NCBI RefSeq assembly: GCF_001610835.1 | Contig: NZ_CP011270.1 | Coordinates: forward strand, 4,978,001 to 5,042,000 | Direction of reading: 5' to 3' | Source of the DNA: Planctomyces sp. SH-PL14 | GTDB lineage: Bacteria > Planctomycetota > Planctomycetia > Planctomycetales > Planctomycetaceae | DNA: 64,000 nt | Shown here: piece after piece, positions 26,113 through 37,589 of the stretch | How the letters are laid out: every line of letters starts with the position of its first letter | Position numbering within the stretch: the stretch's first letter is position 1 | The notes under the pieces: generated by a model | Seen by the model: the letters and a program-made list of their open reading frames with translations, nothing else | Databases searched by the model: none | Told to the model about the DNA's origin: nothing | Program-made: the position numbers and the translations under genes

Positions 26113-26300
26113 GTGGGTGGATTGTTCAACGCCTTCCGCGTTCGGGACACGCCCGAGTTCTTCGCCGGGTTGGCCCCACGACTTCAACCGTCCCCAATGG
26201 GCGGCTCTTTCCCGGCCCCCGGCTCCGGGGCGCCTGCCTTGTGCCCCGATGGCCCATCGAAGACATTGCCCACATCGGTCAAGTCCTTCGAGCGGCACTC

Positions 26301-27095
26301 ATGAAATCGAATCCGGTCAAAGCGGCCCTCAAGCGAGGCGAGCCGCAGGTAGGAACGTGGCTCTCCCTGGGAACGGTCTTCTCCTCCCGGCTCATGGCCC
26401 GCGTCGGCTTCCCCTGGCTGACGATCGACATGGAACACTCCCCGATCGACTGGGACATGGCCGCCACCATGTTCGCCGTCATCGCCGAAGGGGGCTGCGT
26501 CCCCCTCTGCCGCGTCCCGTGCGGCAGCCATGACCATATTAAGAGGGCCCTCGACGCCGGCGCCTGGGGGATTGTCGTCCCCATGGTCGACACCGTCGAA
26601 CAGGCCAAAGCGGCCATCGCGGCCTGCAAGTACCCGCCGGCCGGAAACCGCTCCGTCGGCGGATCGATGCACGCCCTGAACTTCGGCGCGTCCGCCGGGG
26701 AATACTTCGCCCAGGCGAATGACGAGATCTTGGTCGTCCTCCAGACGGAATCGCCCACCGGCGCCGCCAACGCCGAAGCGATCTACAGCCTCCCCGGCGT
26801 CGACGCCATCTTCGTGGGCCCCAACGACCTCGCGGCCCAGATGCGCGGTCCCGACGGCCGCGACCCCGAGCCCGCCGCCTTCGAGGCGATGCTCCAGAAA
26901 ATCCTCGCCGCCGGCAAGAAAACCGGGACCCCGGTCGGACTTCACACCCAGACCGTGGCGGAAGTCGAAAAGCGGATCGCCGAAGGCTGGCAGTTCATCG
27001 CCGTCGGCAGCGAACTGCGGATGATGGTCACGCAGGCCCAGCGGTTCGTCTCGGAACTCAAGATCAAGGGAAGCTCCGACCTCGCCCGATACTGA
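26301..27095 (+). CDS. HpcH/HpaI-family aldolase
   Basis: The open frame starts at 26040 inside the R3 repeat; ATG 26301 ([20 protein letters not shown]) matches the usual family N-terminus. The 264-residue TIM-barrel protein has [16 protein letters not shown], a metal-binding Glu in LQTESPTG and an Asp in VGPNDLA. Characterised relatives split or form 2-keto-3-deoxy sugar acids or 4-hydroxy-2-oxo acids, giving pyruvate, with a divalent metal. The exact substrate cannot be read from sequence. The next gene is glucose-6-phosphate dehydrogenase, 94 bases downstream on the same strand, which suggests central sugar metabolism. Confidence 0.88.
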   Translation: MKSNPVKAALKRGEPQVGTWLSLGTVFSSRLMARVGFPWLTIDMEHSPIDWDMAATMFAVIAEGGCVPLCRVPCGSHDHIKRALDAGAWGIVVPMVDTVEQAKAAIAACKYPPAGNRSVGGSMHALNFGASAGEYFAQANDEILVVLQTESPTGAANAEAIYSLPGVDAIFVGPNDLAAQMRGPDGRDPEPAAFEAMLQKILAAGKKTGTPVGLHTQTVAEVEKRIAEGWQFIAVGSELRMMVTQAQRFVSELKIKGSSDLARY

Positions 27096-27189
27096 CAGTC
27101 TTCGGATGAAGCTGTCGCGGGGAGCGCAAAACGCCGCTCCTCCGGCTCCAGTCTCCAGACCCTAGTCCCTCGTCCCCCGCCGACCTCCC

Positions 27190-28785
<1,596 letters not shown>

Positions 28786-28907
28786 GACGGCGGGCGGAGA
28801 GGACAGCGGCCGGAAAACCGTGATCGCCCTGCGGAATTCCGCCAGCATTCCGGGAGCGCGTCCGTATGGTGGAGGAGAGAACTCTCCTCCCGCGGCCGGG
28901 ACGACGG

Positions 28908-30518
28908 ATGTTGAACTGCTGGTGGCCTCTTCTCGCTGTGGCGATCGTGGCCGGGGGTTTTCCCGCGGAGGCGGACGAGCGGTCTTTGCCCGTGGATCAT
29001 CGCGGCAAACGGGCGGCTGAGAGCGTCCCGGCGGCACGCTGCATCGGCCTCGCGATCGGTCCCGGGACGACCGTCATTGACGGTCCGCTCACCGCCGAGG
29101 GACTGCCGGACTACGCCGCCCATCTGAACGCCGCGCTCTCGCGAGGCATATCACCGGAAGAGAACTTCTGGGGGGCGATGTGGGGCGTCTTCGGGCAGGA
29201 CCCCCGGCTCCCCGCGTCGGAGCTGGCGGCGTATGAGCAGTGGCTCAAGGTCTCCATTCCGGTTCAGGGAGCGTTCGTCCCCGCCTCGTTCAACCCGTCG
29301 GATTTTCGGCGCGTCACTCAGGCACCCTGGACCGCCGACAACTTCCCGAAGATCGCCGCCTCGATCGAACGGAACGAGGAGGCTCTCGACCTGGTCGAGC
29401 AGGCGGCACGTCGGCCGCTGGCCTTCGCTCCGCTCGACTCCGCGGCCGAGGGACCGCTTCCGCCCTCCTTTGCCCGCCTCACCCATCTGGAGCGGATCGT
29501 GCCGATCGTGCGTCTGCTGACGGCCCGGGCCATGCTGCGGCTGGAGGGAGGGGATGCGGACGGGGCGTGGCGGGACCTGATGACGTGCTACCGGATCGCG
29601 CGGCACGTGGAGAGCGGATGGCGGCGGGATGACCTCTGGACCGCGTGGTGGATCCGGGACCTGGCGGCGGAAGGGGTGGTCCAGTGGATCGCGCACGTCG
29701 ACCAGCCCCTCGTCGAGCTGGCGTGGCGGTTCGGCGAGTTGAGGCCGCTGCTGCATACCCGCTCCGCCGCGGAGGTCCTGGGCAACGAGCGGCTCTGCTT
29801 TGCGGATCTGATCCTGGGGTCGGCGACGGGGAGGGTGCCGATGACGACGCTGGTCGGACTGGGCTGGGTCGACGGCCGACCTCGTCGTGAGCCGGACGCG
29901 TCCCCCTTCGGCCAGATCAAGGCGGAACTCTCGTACTTCGAGAACACGGTCCTGACCGCGGAGGCGCTCCGCTTCCACGGGAAGAGCGTCAATGCGGCGC
30001 TCGACGAAGGGGGACGGAACTACGCCGAGCTGAAGGAGGCGCTGAGTCTGAGGGCGCATGCGGAACGGCGGGAGAGGCTGAAGACGCTGATGGAGCGCCT
30101 GGAGCAGGAAAGCGAGCGGCTGGCCGAGCCCGGTGCCTTCTGGGCGGAAGCTCTGTTCAGCTCTTCGGACAACGTCGCGAGGCTGACGGCCCGCCGGCTC
30201 CTCGGCCGGCTGATCCGCAACGTCCCGTCGCTGGAGATCGTGCAGACCCGTTCGGAAACCCAGTCCAGGCTGCTCCTGGTCGCGATGGCGATCAAGGAGT
30301 CGCTGGCGGCGGGGGGACCGCTTCCAGCCGACTGGGAGAGCGTGGCGATGGAGCCGGCGGCGCGGATCGATCCGTTCACCGGCGAGCCCTTTCGGATGCA
30401 GACGACGCCGCGGGGGGTGACGATCTCGAGTCTGGGCCCGAATGGGAAAGAGGACTTCGACCCCTACCAGCCCCAGGCGAACATCGACGACATCCGCATG
30501 GTGCTGTGGCGGAAGTGA
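28908..30518 (+). CDS. Secreted hypothetical protein, paralogue family member 1
   Basis: ATG 28908 (MLNCWWPLLAVAIVAGGFPA) begins a clean signal peptide; the frame is open from 28866, but the sequence before 28908 is matched only in part by the next paralogue. The 536-residue product shares IGLAIGPGTTVIDGPLTAEG and LPDYAAHLNAALSRGI with the next gene. The middle is helix-rich. The C-terminus carries IDPFTGEPFRM and SLGPNGKEDFDPY, which resembles the C-terminal signature of pseudopilins or DUF1559-type proteins, though the relation is uncertain. It is probably periplasmic. The function is unknown. Confidence 0.72.
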   Translation: MLNCWWPLLAVAIVAGGFPAEADERSLPVDHRGKRAAESVPAARCIGLAIGPGTTVIDGPLTAEGLPDYAAHLNAALSRGISPEENFWGAMWGVFGQDPRLPASELAAYEQWLKVSIPVQGAFVPASFNPSDFRRVTQAPWTADNFPKIAASIERNEEALDLVEQAARRPLAFAPLDSAAEGPLPPSFARLTHLERIVPIVRLLTARAMLRLEGGDADGAWRDLMTCYRIARHVESGWRRDDLWTAWWIRDLAAEGVVQWIAHVDQPLVELAWRFGELRPLLHTRSAAEVLGNERLCFADLILGSATGRVPMTTLVGLGWVDGRPRREPDASPFGQIKAELSYFENTVLTAEALRFHGKSVNAALDEGGRNYAELKEALSLRAHAERRERLKTLMERLEQESERLAEPGAFWAEALFSSSDNVARLTARRLLGRLIRNVPSLEIVQTRSETQSRLLLVAMAIKESLAAGGPLPADWESVAMEPAARIDPFTGEPFRMQTTPRGVTISSLGPNGKEDFDPYQPQANIDDIRMVLWRK

Positions 30519-30661
30519 CCTTGCCGGGCCGGGGAAGCGGCAGGGGTTTCGGCCGACCCGATGGACGCAGAATCCGGTGTGAGTCGGCGGAATTCCTCCC
30601 ACGGATGGGGGAAAGTCCTCGTACGTTGAGCAGGGTCACACGCTCCTGGCCGGGATGACGG

Positions 30662-32242
30662 ATGCCGAACTGCTGGTGGTTCTTCGTCGTTGTGGCGATC
30701 GCAGTCGGGGCGGGCGCGGCGGGCGAGCGTCGTTCGGCGGCGCGGCGTATCGGGCTGACGATCGGTCCGGAGACGACGATCATCGACGGGCCGCTCACGG
30801 CCGACGGGCTGCCAGACTACGTCACGTATCTGAACTCCAAGCTCTCCCGCGGCATCGAGCCGGAGGACAACTTCTGGGCTCAGATGTGGATCGTCTTCGG
30901 CCGGACCCGCGAACTCACGCCGGAGAGGGCCGCTTGCCATGAGAAGTGGCTGGGGATCCGGATTCCGGGCGAAGGGACGCTCAAGTGGGGCCTCTTTTTC
31001 GAGCAGTCCAATGTCGTCGCTCAGGACCAGGCCGCCCGCGCTCCCTGGACGCGTGACCAGTTTCCCCAGATCGCAGCGTGGATCGACTCCAATGCGGACG
31101 CCCTCGACAAGGTGGCGCGGGCCGCCGAGCGGTCACGGGCGTTCACCCCCTTGTGCGCGTCTGCCGACGACGGCTTCCCTCTGGCCGGCCTTTCAATTCC
31201 CCATGTGCAGCCAACCTTTGAGGTCGGCCGCCTCCTGGCGGCGCGGGCGATGCTTCGGCTCGGAGAGGGGGATGTCGAGGGCGCCTGGAGAGACGTGCTG
31301 ACGTGCCATCGAATTGCTCGGCACATGGACGGAGGATGGACGGCTTTCGACCTCACGTTGGCTAACGCGGTCCGAAGTCGGACCGCCGAGGCGCTCGTCC
31401 GCTGCATCGCCCAGTCGGATGGTCCGCCGGCGGAGCTGGAGTGGCGATTGGAGGAGTTAAAGCCGCTGCTGCGGGTTCGTCCGCTGGCCGAGGTGGTCGA
31501 TTCGGAGGCATTCATCTTCGTCGACACCATCCTCGCGATCGCCAGCGGTGCGGCGTCTCCGGAGACGCTTTCCGAGTTCGGCCTGCTGAGGCCCCGATCT
31601 CGCTCCGGCTCCTCCGAGGCGTCTTCGCCGCAGGAGCACTTTCGGGACGTGCTCTTTCAATTGGAGGACCGCTTCCTCAACACGCAACTGCTGACCTTCC
31701 GGTCTCACTGCGAGACGTCGCTGCGAGAGGGGATCGCGACGTATGCGGAGGTGAAGGAGGCTCTCTCCCGGCCGGAGCATCTGGAACGGCAGAAGCGTCT
31801 CATCGCGATCCAGGGGCGTTTCGAGGAGGAGCGGCAGCGCCTGGAGTCGCCGGGCGCCCTTCTGACCGAGTTCTTCGAATCATCGTCCGAGCGGCTCTCG
31901 CGCCTCTCGGCCCACATTATCCTGGATGGGAGACTTCCCTCTATGGCGTCGTGCGAGGTCCAGCAGACCCGTGGAGAAGCCCGATCCCGAGTCTTGCTGG
32001 CGGCGATGAAAATCAAGATGTCTCTGGCCGGCGGCGCGGCGGTTCCGGCCCGCTGGTCGGATCTGGCCTTGGATCCGACCGAACTTACGGATCCCTTTGA
32101 CGGCGAGCCGCTCCGTCTGCGGCGCGAGACAAGTGCCGTCGTGATCTACAGCGTCGGACCCAATGGCAATGACGATGATGGGCGGACGGAGGCAGACTCC
32201 CCGCGGGGGGATGACATTCGAGCCATCCTCCGCTTGCGGTAG
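30662..32242 (+). CDS. Secreted hypothetical protein, paralogue family member 2
   Basis: This is a tandem paralogue of the preceding gene. It begins MPNCWWFFVVVAIAVGAGAA (signal peptide) and shares IGLTIGPETTIIDGPLTADG and LPDYVTYLNSKLSRGIEPED. Even the DNA just before and after the start (GACGGATG, then GAACTGCTGGTGG) is nearly identical between the two, pointing to a fairly recent duplication. The C-terminus has LTDPFDGEPLRL and VGPNGNDDDG. It has 526 residues and is probably periplasmic. A more distant third member lies at 60928-62514. The function is unknown. Confidence 0.72.
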   Translation: MPNCWWFFVVVAIAVGAGAAGERRSAARRIGLTIGPETTIIDGPLTADGLPDYVTYLNSKLSRGIEPEDNFWAQMWIVFGRTRELTPERAACHEKWLGIRIPGEGTLKWGLFFEQSNVVAQDQAARAPWTRDQFPQIAAWIDSNADALDKVARAAERSRAFTPLCASADDGFPLAGLSIPHVQPTFEVGRLLAARAMLRLGEGDVEGAWRDVLTCHRIARHMDGGWTAFDLTLANAVRSRTAEALVRCIAQSDGPPAELEWRLEELKPLLRVRPLAEVVDSEAFIFVDTILAIASGAASPETLSEFGLLRPRSRSGSSEASSPQEHFRDVLFQLEDRFLNTQLLTFRSHCETSLREGIATYAEVKEALSRPEHLERQKRLIAIQGRFEEERQRLESPGALLTEFFESSSERLSRLSAHIILDGRLPSMASCEVQQTRGEARSRVLLAAMKIKMSLAGGAAVPARWSDLALDPTELTDPFDGEPLRLRRETSAVVIYSVGPNGNDDDGRTEADSPRGDDIRAILRLR

Positions 32243-32366
32243 TCTGGGGCGATGCCCCGGGAACGGTCAGAGGAGCCGTCGACGATCGGGCGGCGCCGCC
32301 GGAAAAGGGATCGCCGCATCGACGTTCGGCAAGGCCCGCAGTCAGCTCATCCCGAGGAAGCCGGGG

Positions 32367-33494
32367 CTACTTCCGCGCATCGGTCTCGCTGAGCTGGAAG
32401 CGGGTGCTGACGACCGAGTGCTTCTCCGGGCCGGGGGCGTACTTGATATAGGTCGTCGCCACGATTGTTCCGTCCGGCAGGAGCTCGAGGCCCGGGTAGC
32501 CGCAGTCTCCCACGTTCTTCGCGTGGCTGTGGAGGAGCTTCACGCGGTACTGGCCGGGCTTCGACTGCTTGATGTCGTCGTAGGTGCCGACCCAAGCGAC
32601 GAAGTGTCCCCGCGTCGGGCTATTGAGGGCCTGGTCGCGGAAGGCGACGACGAAGCGGCCGTCCTTCGTGAAGACTCCGATGTGCCGATCGCCCGTGAGG
32701 CCCCAGGGGGTGTCGGTCGGCTTGGACCAGGTTTCCCCTTCGTCGCGGCTGTAGATGACGAGGCTGCGGCCCTTGTGGGTGTTCTCCCGCAGGAGGGCGC
32801 AGAGCTCGCTGCCATCGGGCGAGCGGAAGACGAACGGCTCGCAGGGGTTCTTGCCTTCGACGGCGGCGACGACTTTGGGTTCGGACCAGGTGAAGCCGCC
32901 GTCGGCGGTGATGGTCTGGAGGACTTCGAGGGGGACCTTATCCTGGCCGCCGGGGCCCTTGTGATAGAGGCCGAGGTAGCGGCCGTCCTTGAGGCGGACG
33001 ATGCTGCTGAAGGTCATGACGTTGGGGAAGCCGAGCGGCGGCATCTCTTTCCAGGTGGCGCCGTCGTCCTCGCTCATGATGCTGGGCATGCCGGGGCCGC
33101 CGCGTTTGCCGAGGTGGGCGGAGAAGACCCACAGGCGGGCTTTGTCCTGGGGGTCGACGATGCGGTAGATGCTGGGGCAGTTCTGGTGGGTCGAGAAGCC
33201 CTTGGGAAGCTGGTCGTCGAGGCGGGACCAGGTGAGGCCGCCGTCCTGGCTCTTAGCCATGGGGCCGGCGGCGCCGCCGTGGTTGATACACCAGACGCAG
33301 TAGATCGTCTTGCCGTCCGGCATCCGGAGGGTGGTGGGGTGACCCTGGTAGGTGGACTCGGTTCCGGCGGCGATGACGACCTGACGCTGGGTGTCCTGCG
33401 AGAGGTCGATGACGGGGAGGTCGGGCTTTTCTTCGGCTCGGGCCGTGGTGCAGAGGAGGGCGAGGGAGAGCAGGAGGTATCGGAGCATGATCAT
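32367..33494 (-). CDS. Secreted sialidase-like BNR-repeat protein
   Basis: The 375-residue product has a signal peptide ([20 protein letters not shown]; the start may equally be the second ATG, 6 bases on). It has at least four Asp-box motifs: [30 protein letters not shown] and [10 protein letters not shown]. These mark a six-bladed beta-propeller of the sialidase superfamily. Whether it cleaves sialic acids is unclear: I see no confident Arg triad, and planctomycetes encode many such propellers, probably acting on sulfated or complex polysaccharides. It stands alone with no polysaccharide-degradation genes nearby. Confidence 0.82.
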   Translation of the reverse strand: MIMLRYLLLSLALLCTTARAEEKPDLPVIDLSQDTQRQVVIAAGTESTYQGHPTTLRMPDGKTIYCVWCINHGGAAGPMAKSQDGGLTWSRLDDQLPKGFSTHQNCPSIYRIVDPQDKARLWVFSAHLGKRGGPGMPSIMSEDDGATWKEMPPLGFPNVMTFSSIVRLKDGRYLGLYHKGPGGQDKVPLEVLQTITADGGFTWSEPKVVAAVEGKNPCEPFVFRSPDGSELCALLRENTHKGRSLVIYSRDEGETWSKPTDTPWGLTGDRHIGVFTKDGRFVVAFRDQALNSPTRGHFVAWVGTYDDIKQSKPGQYRVKLLHSHAKNVGDCGYPGLELLPDGTIVATTYIKYAPGPEKHSVVSTRFQLSETDARK

Positions 33495-33573
33495 CTCGAG
33501 CGGGGATGATGTTGGCGGGGAGAAGTCCCGTTGTCCCGCTCTGAAGCGTGGGTGTCAAGCAGCCGGCCCGTCA

Positions 33574-33895
33574 AACACCGTCCTCGCCGGCACGACTGTG
33601 CTCGCTCAAACCCAATGTGCGACGGCAGCCGGGGTCAAGGGGGCACCCCTTGCCGCCGGAGGCACTCCTGTGAGGAACCGTGGTAAGTAGCGGACGTCCG
33701 CTTTGTGGAACCGGCGTTGCGGACTCGACGCTCGCTCTCGAATCCGTGCGGGTTGGTGAAGGGGCATCCGGCGCGGTGTCCGCGTTTGGACACGCGCTCC
33801 TTCAGAGAGATCGAGACAGGCCAGGCCTCCGGCGGGCAAAGGGGCGTTGCCCCTCTGCACTCCCCACCAGGGGTGCCCCCTGGACCCCGGTGAGG
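33574..33895 (+). repeat. R1 repeat, copy G
   Basis: Forward copy with extended left end (AACACCGTCCTCGCCGGCAC), left hairpin with a short loop and right hairpin with loop CGTTG. It ends with CCTGGACCCCGGTGAGG, abutting the stop codon of the TolC-like gene without a gap. There is no T tract. Confidence 0.87.
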
Positions 33896-35761
33896 TCAGG
33901 CGGCTTCTGCAGTGTCGGTCACCGGTGGAATTGGGATCGGATCCGCCGGCACCGGCGGCAACTCCACCGGCGCCATCAACGGCGGCGGACTCGCCTCCAT
34001 CGCCGTCAAACCACCAATCGCATAATTCCAACTGCTGATCGACAGATTGTAATCCACCAGCGCTATGTGCTCCTCGCGAAGTGCATTCGCCAACAACGTC
34101 CTCGCCCGCAACAACCGATCGAGATCCAACTGCCCCGTCGCATGCAGCTTCGTAAACGTCTCCATCTGCGTCCGCGCCGCCTTCGCCCGCTCCCGCTGAC
34201 GCTCCAGCACCTCCCACGTCGCCTGAATGTTGTCGTGCGACTCACGCACCTGCTGGCGGACCATCGCCTCCGCCTCCTCCCGGGCATGCACCTGCCGACT
34301 TACCGCCAGCTGCGCCTGCTCCACCGCTGCCTTCTCTGCCCGGAAACCGAACACATGCCGATACCGCACCCCCACGGTCCAGTTACCGAAGTCATTCCCG
34401 ACAATGCGATTCGCCGACTCCAGGAAGTCCGCATCGAGACCGGTAATCGAATACCCCGCATACGCCTTCAGGTCCGGACGCAACGTGTCCCGCTGCCGAC
34501 CCACCTCCAGCTGCGCCGTCTGGATATCAAGCTGCCGCGCCTGAAGCTCCGGACGGGAAAAGTTCGCCGTCGCCAACCCCTCGTCCAGATCGGGAAGTCG
34601 CTGCTCCAGCACCGGCTGCTCCGTCAGCTCCAGCGTCCGCCGGTCATTGGCCGGAATCCCCAGCAGTCCGAAGAGCTGGTTCTTGGCCGCGTACAACTTC
34701 TGCCGTGACTTCTCGAGATCCGCCTTGAGCGTCTCCAGGTTCTCCGTCGCCTGGGCCACCTCGACGACGCCGACTTCGCCGATCTCGAACCGCTTCCGTT
34801 CCCGGTTCAGCGTCGTCTCCGCCTGATCGACCAGCCCCTGGTTCGTCTGGATCTGGCTGCTGGCGAGCCATGTCGACCAGTAGGCCCGCTGGACTTCGTA
34901 GAGCGTCCGGTTCAGCTCGACCTGGAACTCCCAGTTCGCCTGCTGCTCGCTCACCTTGGCGATCCGGACCCCCGCCAGGTTGACGTTCCGGTCCTTGCCG
35001 CGGAGCAGCGGCTGCTCGACCGTCAGGTTGATCGCACTGGTGTAGGCCGGGTTGTAGATCAGGAACTGCCCGCCGGGGGCCGTCTGGTTGAACGTCGTTC
35101 CGAGGCCGACGCGGGCGGTCGTCCCTGTTTCAAACCGCTTCTCGACCTGGACGACGTTCGGAGCGCCGACCGCGGGGCCGATCGTCGTGGAGTTGTACTG
35201 GCTCAGGCCGCCGCCAACGACCTGCAGCGCGGAGGCAACCTGCTGGCTCCCTTCGACCCACTGCAGTCCGGCGGTCAGGACGGGATCGAACGTGGCGTAC
35301 TCGATGTCGGCCCGCTTTCCCTTCTCGCCCGGGACGAACGCCAGGACGCGCATGCGGGGGTTGCTTTGGGTCGCGGCCGTGATGGCGTCCATCAGGCCGA
35401 GCGTCAGCGTGCCGCCGGTGTCGCGAACTACCGGAAGCGTGTGGCCATCAAGAGCCGGGACGATTTCTTCTTCACCGCCGACAGTATGGGAGGTCTGCTG
35501 GATGGCTCCCGGTGTCTTGAAGCGGGGTTTGCCGTCGTCGAGGTCCCACCGGGTTCGAGCCGTGGGGGCGGCGGGAGCGGAGGGGGCTTCGGGCTGTTCC
35601 AGGTGGGCGAATTTGCGGGAGTCCCGCCATTCCCGGACCTTGGTGACTTCCGGGCTGACGTCGACGGATTTGCAGCCGACCAGCAGCACGCCCGCGGAAC
35701 AGAACGCCAGCCAGCAACGGTGGTTGCTGCGGACGATCGGTCGTGAGGCGGGGTGGAACAA
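33896..35761 (-). CDS. TolC-family outer-membrane efflux lipoprotein
   Basis: The open frame runs up to 36007, but its first part lies in an R1 repeat and is Arg/Pro-rich. I choose TTG 35761, which gives a short basic N-terminus followed by LAFCSAGVLLVGC, a lipobox with the acyl Cys near residue 30. The body has the two coiled-coil halves of TolC proteins: QANWEFQVELNRTLYEVQRA with LVDQAETTLNRERKRFEIGE, and EKAAVEQAQLAVSRQVHARE with VRESHDNIQATWEVLERQRE. It also has the family phrase FEIGEVGVVEVAQATENL. It should form a trimeric channel for efflux or type I secretion. No membrane-fusion protein or pump is adjacent. The TTG start is a best guess. Confidence 0.82.
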   Translation of the reverse strand: MFHPASRPIVRSNHRCWLAFCSAGVLLVGCKSVDVSPEVTKVREWRDSRKFAHLEQPEAPSAPAAPTARTRWDLDDGKPRFKTPGAIQQTSHTVGGEEEIVPALDGHTLPVVRDTGGTLTLGLMDAITAATQSNPRMRVLAFVPGEKGKRADIEYATFDPVLTAGLQWVEGSQQVASALQVVGGGLSQYNSTTIGPAVGAPNVVQVEKRFETGTTARVGLGTTFNQTAPGGQFLIYNPAYTSAINLTVEQPLLRGKDRNVNLAGVRIAKVSEQQANWEFQVELNRTLYEVQRAYWSTWLASSQIQTNQGLVDQAETTLNRERKRFEIGEVGVVEVAQATENLETLKADLEKSRQKLYAAKNQLFGLLGIPANDRRTLELTEQPVLEQRLPDLDEGLATANFSRPELQARQLDIQTAQLEVGRQRDTLRPDLKAYAGYSITGLDADFLESANRIVGNDFGNWTVGVRYRHVFGFRAEKAAVEQAQLAVSRQVHAREEAEAMVRQQVRESHDNIQATWEVLERQRERAKAARTQMETFTKLHATGQLDLDRLLRARTLLANALREEHIALVDYNLSISSWNYAIGGLTAMEASPPPLMAPVELPPVPADPIPIPPVTDTAEAA

Positions 35762-35982
35762 CGTGGTCCGAACGCGGGGGCCGGATTCTGGGGGGCCCGG
35801 AGCGGGCCCTCTGCCGGCGACCCGGAACGGACTCCGCGCGGCAGGACGACCGGGGCCTCCGGCGTCGCGCGGACGTTCCTGAATCTTGAGCGGAAAGTCT
35901 ATTGGAGGTCGGGAATGGGGCGGATTCCCGGTTTTGTGTTGCAGAATCTGCCGCTGGAGGGGACGGGATGGCTTGTGACCGC

Positions 35983-36262
35983 GTCCTTGCCGGCACGGCG
36001 ATGTCACGTCAAACCCAATGTGCGACGGCAGCCGGGGTCAAGGGGGTCACCCCTTGCCGCCGGAGGCGCTTCCATGAGGAACCGTGGGACACAACGGATG
36101 TCCCCTTTGTACTCCCCGCGGGTTGGTGAGGGGGCATCCGGCACGTTGTCCGCGCTTGGACACATGCTCCTTCAGACAGTTCCCGACGAGACAAGCCTCC
36201 GGCGGGCAAGGGGGTGTGACCCCCTTGCATCCCCCACCAGGGTGCCCCTGGACCCGGTGAGG
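35983..36262 (+). repeat. R1 repeat, copy H (internal deletion)
   Basis: Forward copy with CAAACCCAATGTGCGACGGC, short-loop hairpins on both ends (right loop TGTGA) and right end CAGGGTGCCCCTGGACCCGG. The segment between CTTTGT and CCCCGCGGGTTGG is missing compared with other copies, so about 40 bases are deleted. It stops 22 bases before the recA stop codon. Confidence 0.85.
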
Positions 36263-36283
36263 TAACCCGCTTTGCCTTTTTCC

Positions 36284-37375
36284 TTATTCTTCCCCGTCGT
36301 CCTCGTCCTCTTCTTCCTTCTCGCCGGCGGCGTCCACAGCGCCCGGATTGGCGAGCCGATTCTTCAGGACCTTCTCGCGGATCTCCGCCAGCAGCTTGGG
36401 GTTCTCTTCCAGGAACACACGCGCCTTGTCCCGGCCCTGGCCGATCTTGGTCTCCCCATAAGCGAACCAGGAGCCCATCTTCTGAATGATCTTGTCGACG
36501 ACCGCCATGTCGAGGACGTCCGCCTCCAGGCTGATCCCGCGGCTGCCCAGCATGTCGAACTCTGCCACCCGGAACGGCGGGGCGACCTTGTTCTTGACGA
36601 CCTTCCCCTTCATCCGGATCCCCACCGACTCTTCCCCCTGAGTCAGGGTCGAAATCCGGCGGACATCCACGCGGCAGGAGGCCGCAAACTTGAGGGCCCG
36701 GCCGCCGGGAGTCGTCTCCGGGCTGCCGAACATGACGCCGATCTTCTCGCGGATCTGGTTGATGAAGATCACGCAGGTCCTGGCCTTGGCGATGATCCCG
36801 GTCAGCTTCCGCATCGCCTGGCTCATCATGCGGGCCTGCCGGCCGACGTGGCTGTCCCCGATCTCGCCGTCGAGTTCCGCCTTCGGCACCAGGGCCGCCA
36901 CCGAGTCGACCACGATGACGTCGACGGCGTTCGACTTGATCAGCATTTCGGCGATCTGGAGGGCTTCTTCGCCGTGGCTCGGCTGGCTCACCAGGAGCTC
37001 TTCCAGGTTCACCCCCAGCCGCTTGGCCCAGGCCGGGTCGAGGGCGTGTTCGGCGTCGATGAAGGCGGCAATCCCCCCCGCCTTCTGGGCATTGGCGACC
37101 GCGTGCAGGGCGAGGGTCGTCTTACCGCTCGATTCCGGACCGAAAAGCTCGATGATCCGGCCGCGCGGAAACCCCATTCCGCCGAGGGCCAGATCGAGCG
37201 AGAGGGCTCCCGTCGAAATCCCGTCGATCGGCTTCCCGCCGGGATCCGCCAGCCGCATGATCGACCCGTCACCAAACTCCTTGGTGATCAGACTCAGCGT
37301 GTTCTCGAGCAGTTTGGCGTGGGCGGACTGAGAGGAGGACGCCGCCGCTTTGGCCGGTTTCGCCTTGGGAGCCAT
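36284..37375 (-). CDS. recA: Recombinase A
   Basis: The 363-residue product has Walker [10 protein letters not shown] (residues 79-87), [12 protein letters not shown] as Walker B, the family signature [14 protein letters not shown], and the DNA-binding loop region around [14 protein letters not shown]. It binds single-stranded DNA with ATP to drive strand exchange and to trigger LexA cleavage. The N-terminus is Ala/Lys-rich and the C-terminus very acidic ([12 protein letters not shown]), as usual. AAGGA lies 8 bases before the ATG. I see no obvious LexA box of the Gram-negative or Gram-positive type upstream. Confidence 0.97.
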   Translation of the reverse strand: MAPKAKPAKAAASSSQSAHAKLLENTLSLITKEFGDGSIMRLADPGGKPIDGISTGALSLDLALGGMGFPRGRIIELFGPESSGKTTLALHAVANAQKAGGIAAFIDAEHALDPAWAKRLGVNLEELLVSQPSHGEEALQIAEMLIKSNAVDVIVVDSVAALVPKAELDGEIGDSHVGRQARMMSQAMRKLTGIIAKARTCVIFINQIREKIGVMFGSPETTPGGRALKFAASCRVDVRRISTLTQGEESVGIRMKGKVVKNKVAPPFRVAEFDMLGSRGISLEADVLDMAVVDKIIQKMGSWFAYGETKIGQGRDKARVFLEENPKLLAEIREKVLKNRLANPGAVDAAGEKEEEDEDDGEE

Positions 37376-37420
37376 CGTAAAATCCTTTGTCGGTGGTCAC
37401 TTCGCTTTGATAGGTGGACA

Positions 37421-37449
37421 ATAGTATCGTTGTGCTTCCGGGCCAGCAA
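37421..37449 (-). promoter_or_regulatory. Candidate recA promoter
   Basis: On the minus strand TTGCTG is followed after exactly 17 bases by TACTAT. Transcription would begin about 40 bases before the recA ATG. This is a match by eye, with only partial agreement in the -35 box. Confidence 0.35.
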
Positions 37450-37559
37450 CAGCCGAATCGCCCGGCCGGTTCACTTTCCGAAGTCGCCGTCACGGGGCCG
37501 GGGAATGTGCCGACTGGCGAAACTTCAGCGGCGAGGCGGGGGGCTTTCCTCCGTCCTCG

Positions 37560-37589
37560 ACCTTCCGCCTTAAGTCTTTGGTCTTCCGC
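37560..37589 (-). repeat. Stand-alone T tract
   Basis: A pyrimidine-rich stretch on the plus strand (CTTCCGCCTTAAGTCTTTGG, then TCTTCCGCC) ends directly at the stop codon of the phosphodiesterase-like gene. In that gene's transcript it would be purine-rich. No R1 core is attached. Confidence 0.55.

Noticed and set aside
32163-33509. 448-codon plus-strand ORF over the sialidase-like gene
   Set aside because: The minus strand shows a signal peptide and four Asp-boxes. The plus frame is low-complexity Gly/Ala/Asp/Val sequence.
35762-36007. N-terminal extension of the TolC-like gene to 36007
   Set aside because: It would place 8 codons in the R1 repeat and add about 80 Arg/Pro-rich residues before the lipoprotein signal.
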